DNA of 64,000 nt, from assembly GCF_036850765.1 (NCBI RefSeq), contig NC_089496.1, forward strand, positions 53,513,613-53,577,612, given 5' to 3'. A program made the translations under genes and the position numbers. Shown piece by piece: positions 59,041 through 64,000 of the stretch. The notes beneath the pieces are model-generated. The model was not told the DNA's origin, ran no database searches, and saw only the letters and a program-made list of their open reading frames with translations. The DNA is from Saccopteryx bilineata. Its lineage: Eukaryota; Chordata; Mammalia; Chiroptera; Emballonuridae. The stretch's first letter is position 1. Each line of letters opens with the position of its first letter.

Positions 59041-60300
59041 TGTCATTAACTGGAACGTATGTATCTTTGAGGCACGAACAACTCAGCAACAGAAGGCTGA
59101 GGACGATCCTGAAATTCTGGCAAATTGTAGGTGTTTTATTTGTAATATGTTGTCTGTTTCTTTTTATGTAGCTTCAGAAGACGCTATTTTGCAAGGAAAG
59201 GGGAAGAATGGATCACACGCAAAATTCCCGACAGCTCATCTCATAAAATAATGTGTCTCCAGTTCTGGACAAGAGGCAACATCACATACTGTGGCATGGG
59301 TTGGCTCGCTCCACCGTCTCGAGACGTGTCCGGTGAGGACACCAATGAGACAGGAGGAGGGATAACAGAGATGCGGGGGGGGGGGCAGGTGCATTAAGGA
59401 GGAAGCCCCCGTCATAACAGGGCTGCAGAGGGTGACGCCTGGTCAATAGAATCCTAGAAAGGCAGGAAGTCTCTCCGTCCATTCCGTGTTCTCCAAGGAC
59501 ACCCAGAAACGGGGACAGGAGGGAGAAGAATAAGATGCTATATGGGAAAAGGACTCCTGACTTTGGGAGACATAAAACACAAACAAATGAAAATAAATAA
59601 ACAAGTTCTTCCCATTTCCAAAATATGACCAGATAGAGTTGGAGTTCGGTGTGGAGACCAGAAGAGCCCAGCCCGCTGCGTATCTGGAGAGGCTAGTCTT
59701 CAGCGCTTCTCCCTGTCTTTTTATTTTTGGACTTTAAATAAAGCAAGCCTACCAGGTTTTTCTCCCACAGATATAAAAAGTAGGTCTCCATTCTTCTCCA
59801 AATCTGGCTACTGACTACCTAACAATGGCCATTTACACTGTCAGGCAACCCAGCCAGCGCAAAAGCCGTCATCTACTGAATCGAACCTGTCGGCACTCCC
59901 GTGTACAGGGCTGCTGGGACTTCCTCAGCGATTAAGGAGTTACCAATATTGAGGGAGGACACTCTGCTCTCCGCGTGTTAAAACTTAATTAGGGGCACTC
60001 ATTACTAATGCACATACTTAAATCATATCTTGCTGGGCACTGTTCTAAGAACTGAGAAGGCTAAGAAGGACTATATATCATCTCCACCCTCAAGGAATAC
60101 AGTCTTTAACTGGAGATAATGCCATATTTGCTGTCTGTCTAGCCAGCTACCTACCCACCTATCTGCACACACGCATCATGCACACGCTTGTGCGCGCACA
60201 CACACACACCTTATATAACTGAATAAAAACAATAGCGCTTTAATGGAAGTCTGAAATCTGCACTGGGAAAAGAATTGGAAACATCGCTCAGCTCATGACA

Positions 60301-60340
60301 GACGGGGGGCAAGGGGGTGGGGGAGGAGCGGGGGAGGAAG
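60301..60340 (+). other. G-rich tract, possible G-quadruplex
   Basis: GACGGGGGGCAAGGGGGTGG followed by GGGAGGAGCGGGGGAGG provides four or more G-runs. It is intronic (upstream of window exon 1). Confidence 0.55.
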
Positions 60341-60756
60341 AGGAGCAGAACCCCGGGAAGGTGCAGACAGACTTCACGGGGAAGAGGAGAATGGAACCGG
60401 CCCGGCCCGATGAAAGAAGGAAGGTACCAAGTGGTCAGATGAGCCTGAGTAGGCAGGTGTTGGTTCAGTTCTGACGGACCTTGAACCAAGGGCTGGAACT
60501 TGATTTCGTAGAGGATGCAGACTGACACTGGAATTATGGCAAGAGGCAAGGCCGCAACGTTTCCTTAGAACCCAGAGGGTAAGCATCACGGGCGTGGTGA
60601 CGTGGTCTCTACTGTGACTCCTCAGTCCCGCCCCGGGAGCAGGAGAGCAGCTCTAGGCATGAGCGGACGTGGGTCTGGCCAGGTTCTAATAAAACACTCT
60701 TCCCAGAACCAGGTGGCCGGTCTGCAGGCTGGAGTTGGCTGACCGGTGCTGTAGAG

Positions 60757-61081
60757 CAGTGGTCCCCCAACCTTTTTGGGGCCATGGACAGGTTTAATGT
60801 CAGAAAATATTTTCACGGACCGGCCTTTAGGGTGGGACGGATAAATGTATCACGTGACCGAGACAAGCGTCAAGAGTGAGTCTTAGGCAGATGTAACAGA
60901 GGGAATCTGGTCATTTTTGAAAAATAAATAAAACATCGTTCAGACTTAAATATAAATAAAACGGAAATAATGTAAAGTTATTTATTCTTTCTCTGCAGAC
61001 CGGTACCAAAAGGCCCACGGACCGGTACCAAATGGCCCACGGACTGGTACCGGTCCGCAGCCGGGAGGCTGGGGACCACTG
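60757..61081. mobile_element. Non-autonomous hAT transposon, 325 bp
   Basis: The termini CAGTGGTCCCC and GGGGACCACTG are inverted repeats. Flanking 8-mers ctgtagag and ctgcagag match at 7 of 8 positions. The interior holds repeated ACGGACCGGTACCAAA-type motifs near the 3' end. No transposase frame is present, and the family name was not determined. Confidence 0.85.
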
Positions 61082-61249
61082 CTGCAGAGGATAATTCTGG
61101 TGACAGGTAAGAAACAGTCTCGGTGAGAGGTGAGAAAAACCCACCCGAGGGAGAGGAAGTAGGAACAATGACAGGAAATCATATTGAGAGAGTTTTTGGG
61201 AAGCAACATCGACAGGACATCACGAATGAGCACTAAGCTAAGAGACGTG

Positions 61250-61856
61250 CCCAAGGTAATCTCAAGACCTCCGACGTGTTGTAAGGCACCAAAAAGCTGA
61301 GAATTAATATTGATATTCTGGGAGGAAAGGTCAGGCTTTCCTGTCCCGTCCCTCCTTTGGAGAGGAGAGGGGGAAGAATGTAGAAGTTTCTGGCTTGCAA
61401 GAACAATAGGTCATTTAGTTTTAAATCTAAAATAAAGGTTAACCGAGAAACTTCTTCTCTTTCAATGGGAGACAGAATTTATATACCACCTTGCATTGAT
61501 TGGAGTTCCTCCCTCCCCCTTCCTGGAATCTTGAGGGTAAAATACCTCTAGGCTAGTGAGGGAAGATGAACCCTGAAAGATTTGTAAACATCTTTGATTG
61601 CGTAACCTTGAAAGTCTCAATGTTTCTGTGTATCCCCCAAACAAATGTTGTCGGCTTGTGCCATGATGTCATGCTCTCCCCCCCACCCCACCCGTGCGTG
61701 ATCGAGAGTATATAAGCAGCTCCTGAGCTATTTTGGGGGACTGCACGATTTGGGTCTGATGCCCTGTGTCAGCCATATGCGGCCGGCATATTTAATAAAT
61801 CTCCTCCTTTAATAAAACCCTTTAAAATTCGTCTGGACTGGGTGTCTCTACGTGAA
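61250..61856 (+). mobile_element. Probable ERV LTR (class I-like), boundaries uncertain
   Basis: Contains a TATA box GAGTATATAAGCAGC at about 61706, a short R-like stretch, AATAAATCTCC and TTTAATAAAACCC poly(A)-type signals near 61795, and a TCTGGACTGGGTGTCTC U5-like tail. No convincing terminal TG...CA pair with a target duplication could be fixed, so both ends are estimates. No internal retroviral gene is present. Confidence 0.5.
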
Positions 61857-62939
61857 CTCAATGAAGTGCAGTACGGTGCCTTTCAGAATCTGGGGTGCGG
61901 TACTTGATAACAGACGGAACAGCAGGGATGTCACTGCTAAACGGGGTGGGACTGCAGCTGTGAAGGCACAAACTCGAGGACCACAGCTACCGTTTCAGAA
62001 AGGACCCCTCCGCTCTTTGGCAGGTGAGGGAGTGACCACAATTCAGGGGTTCCTCAGAAGAACTGGAGCAAAAAAAAAGCAAGCTCTGTAGTTCCTCAAT
62101 CCGGTTACAGGGTTCTGGTTCTGGTAAGATGTAGTAAGCACACTCGAGCCTATTTCCCCTGCTGACTGCCACGGGAAACCCTCCACAGAACAGAGAAAGC
62201 ACGCATCGGAGGACTCGGAAAAGTAAATCAGAGTAGGAACACCAAGACTCACAGCATGGCCACAGAGTGGTGAGTGCTCTGTTTGTATTTTCTGCCTCTC
62301 CTATCTGCTGACATGCAAATGGGAACAGCAGAAAATACTCCAAGAAAAGCTCCTTTAGGCAGAGGGTCTAGACGAGGACCTTCTGTAGGGTGGGGTACGT
62401 TGACCGCTCTGGGCTACTCTGAGTCCCAGGGAGAGAACTGCCACCCGGCAGTGGTGACAGTGGGGACAATCATAAACAGCGGCCGTGGCTTCCAGAGGCT
62501 TTGTACTGCCACCGTCCGGCCCCCAGAAAGACGAACTGAAGGGGGCGCATCACAGTGTGGAGAATCAAGCCTTGGCGTTGAGAGTTTGGGCTTCGATCAG
62601 GACAGAGGACGAGGGAAGAAGCCCCCGAGAGATCTGAAGAGAAGGGAGATCGCAGGGAACAGAGGGCTGGAGAACGGGCCTTTGAAATCCTGCCGATGAC
62701 GTTCACGGGCGCTTTCCCAGGCTGCACATGGGCAGGAAAGACCAGAATCAACAGAAAATGGTCTGGAGAAATAACTATGGTACGGATCTCCGTATATGTC
62801 CCAGGCTGCCCCTGGGTAACACCCATACAGGGAAGAACAGTATTGCAAGGGCTTTGAAAACTAAACAAACATTTAGGGTCCCGGTCTCCAGAAGGTGATT
62901 CAGGACTTGAAGTTTGACACAAACTGGACTGGTTGTTCG
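61857..62939. other. Upstream DOCK4 intron, nothing recognised
   Basis: Unique-looking sequence between an LTR and the HAL1-like fragment. No splice-supported exon is visible on either strand. Confidence 0.5.
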
Positions 62940-64000
62940 CTAAAATAACGATGATAAAAAGTTAACATGCTCCAGGAGATTTTAATGGAACCCAGAGTCT
63001 CCTAATACTCAGCATGTCCAGGATACAATGCACAATTCCTTGATATTCAAAGGAACAGGAAAAGTAAACAAATCTCAAAGGGAAAGGCAATTAACAGATG
63101 CCAACCTCAAGATGATTCAGATGTTGGAGCCATGAACAAATAACATGAAGCAGCTGTTATGACCACGCTCCACAAATTAAAAATGAACAATTTTTTTCTT
63201 TCCCTGCAAAGAAACTGAAGCTATAAAAACAAAATAACCAAATGAAAATTTTAGAACAGAATAACAAAAATTAAAATTTTTGTTAACTGAAAGGGCTCAG
63301 CAGCTCAAAAGCACTAATGGAGGAAAGTCAATGCCTTATAAATGGACCAAAAGAAAGCGTCATAACTGAACAACAAAAAGATTAAAAAAAAATGAACAGA
63401 GACCCAGGAACTTATGAAACAGCAGCGAAAGCGCTAACATTCATGTCACTGGAGTCTCAAAAGAAAGGAGAAAGACTGGTGCAGAAAATATATATATTCT
63501 AGCTCTGGCCAGTTGCCTCAGCGGTAGAGCATCAGCCCGGCATGTGGAAGCCCTGGTTTCAATTCCCGGCCAGGGCACACAGGAGAAGCGCCCATCTGCT
63601 TCTCCACCCCTCCCCCTCTCCTTCCTCTCTGTCTCTCTCCTCCCCTCCCGCAGCCAAGGCTCCACTGGAGTAAAGCTGGCCCAGGTGCTGAGGATGGCTC
63701 CATGGCCTCTGCCTCAGGTGCTAGAATGGCTCTGGCCACAACGGAGCAATGGCCCAGATGGGCAGAGCATCAACCTCTGGTGGGCATGCCGGGTGGATCC
63801 TGGTTGGGCGCATGCAGAATTTTGTCTGACTGCCCACCTGCTTCTAACTTCAGAAAGAAAAAAAAGAAAACAATATATATATTCTAGTTAACAGTCCCTG
63901 AAAACACCCTAAATTTGGTGAAGGAAATAGGTTTATCAATTCAAGGAGCTCAGCACCCCCAAATAGGATACACTTAAAGAAAACCACAACCATCTAAATC
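62940..64000 (+). mobile_element. L1/HAL1 ORF1-region fragment, runs off the window
   Basis: Words typical of L1/HAL1 ORF1 in order: AGCAGCTGTTATGACCACGC, ACCAAATGAAAATTTTAGAA, AAAAAAATGAACAGAGACCC, ACATTCATGTCACTGGAGTC, CTAAATTTGGTGAAGGAAAT, AAGAAAACCACAACCATCTA. The frame is broken many times. A SINE is inserted at 63503-63871. Confidence 0.75.
63503..63871 (+). mobile_element. tRNA-derived SINE (Rhin-1 type) nested in L1/HAL1
   Basis: Copy with box B GGTTTCAATTCCC. It is flanked by aatatatatattctag at 63487 and 63872, a perfect 16-bp duplication. It interrupts an old L1 ORF1-like segment. Confidence 0.93.

Larger units (their letters stand above)
58367..60756. other. Upstream DOCK4 intron, sparse features
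   Basis: Holds the L1 3' scrap at 58905. Near 60025-60110 the words TGGGCACTGTTCTAAGAACT and CACCCTCAAGGAATACAGTC suggest an old MIR/L2-type repeat, not assigned. A CA-rich patch lies at 60160-60210. No exon of DOCK4 was found here. Confidence 0.5.

Noticed and set aside
58000..64000. An additional upstream DOCK4 exon
   Set aside because: I looked on the minus strand for a DHR2 exon ending in a codon that splits before AG|GCT with a GT donor; none with DOCK-like sequence was found.

Overview
The window is a mammalian, almost certainly bat, genomic segment. The clearest evidence is a family of about 360-400 bp tRNA-derived SINEs with the head GCCCTGGCCGGTTGGCTCAG, a box B GGTTCGATTCC and a GCAGAGCATCGCCCCCTGGT body. 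I recognise these as the Rhin-1-type SINE of horseshoe and leaf-nosed bats; the family name is from memory and was not searched. Two other tRNA-SINE types, L1/HAL1 fragments, two small hAT transposons with intact target-site duplications, and ERV LTRs are also present.

Only one gene is supported: the 3' part of DOCK4, on the minus strand. I reconstructed seventeen coding exons from 57107 down to the TGA at 17020-17022. All but one have ordinary GT/AG borders and compatible phases, and together they give an uninterrupted 748-residue C-terminus (2249 coding nt). It covers the C-terminal part of the DHR2 Rac/Rap GEF domain (first seven or eight exons), its trailing helices, a Ser/Thr-rich linker and the proline-rich SH3-binding tail ending RPRPLPRKVSQL. 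The 3' UTR runs from 17019 to about 14.8 kb, with poly(A) signals near 14828 and 14713. The 5' exons lie beyond the right edge.

Layout: 1-14.7 kb is downstream intergenic DNA (two GC-rich minisatellites, an inverted L1 ORF2 fragment, a hAT element just past the poly(A) site). 14.7-17.46 kb is the terminal exon. 17.46-57.1 kb holds sixteen exons and their introns, filled with SINEs, an ERV LTR, an L1 and many minisatellites. 57.1-64 kb is the next upstream intron, with a 37-bp minisatellite, a second hAT element, an LTR and an L1/HAL1 fragment.

The most striking observation is a 2.15-kb minisatellite (44240-46389) that abuts a DOCK4 exon. On the gene's strand each ~34-36 bp unit reproduces a 3' splice site (CTAAC branch point, pyrimidine stretch, CAG), making about 60 tandem copies of the exon's own acceptor. 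Other notable signals are a ~305-bp inverted duplication flanking an LTR with an expanded repeat in its U3, a target site used twice by SINEs, very uneven GC3 between neighbouring exons, and a weak donor site on one exon. No other protein-coding gene or non-SINE RNA gene was found.
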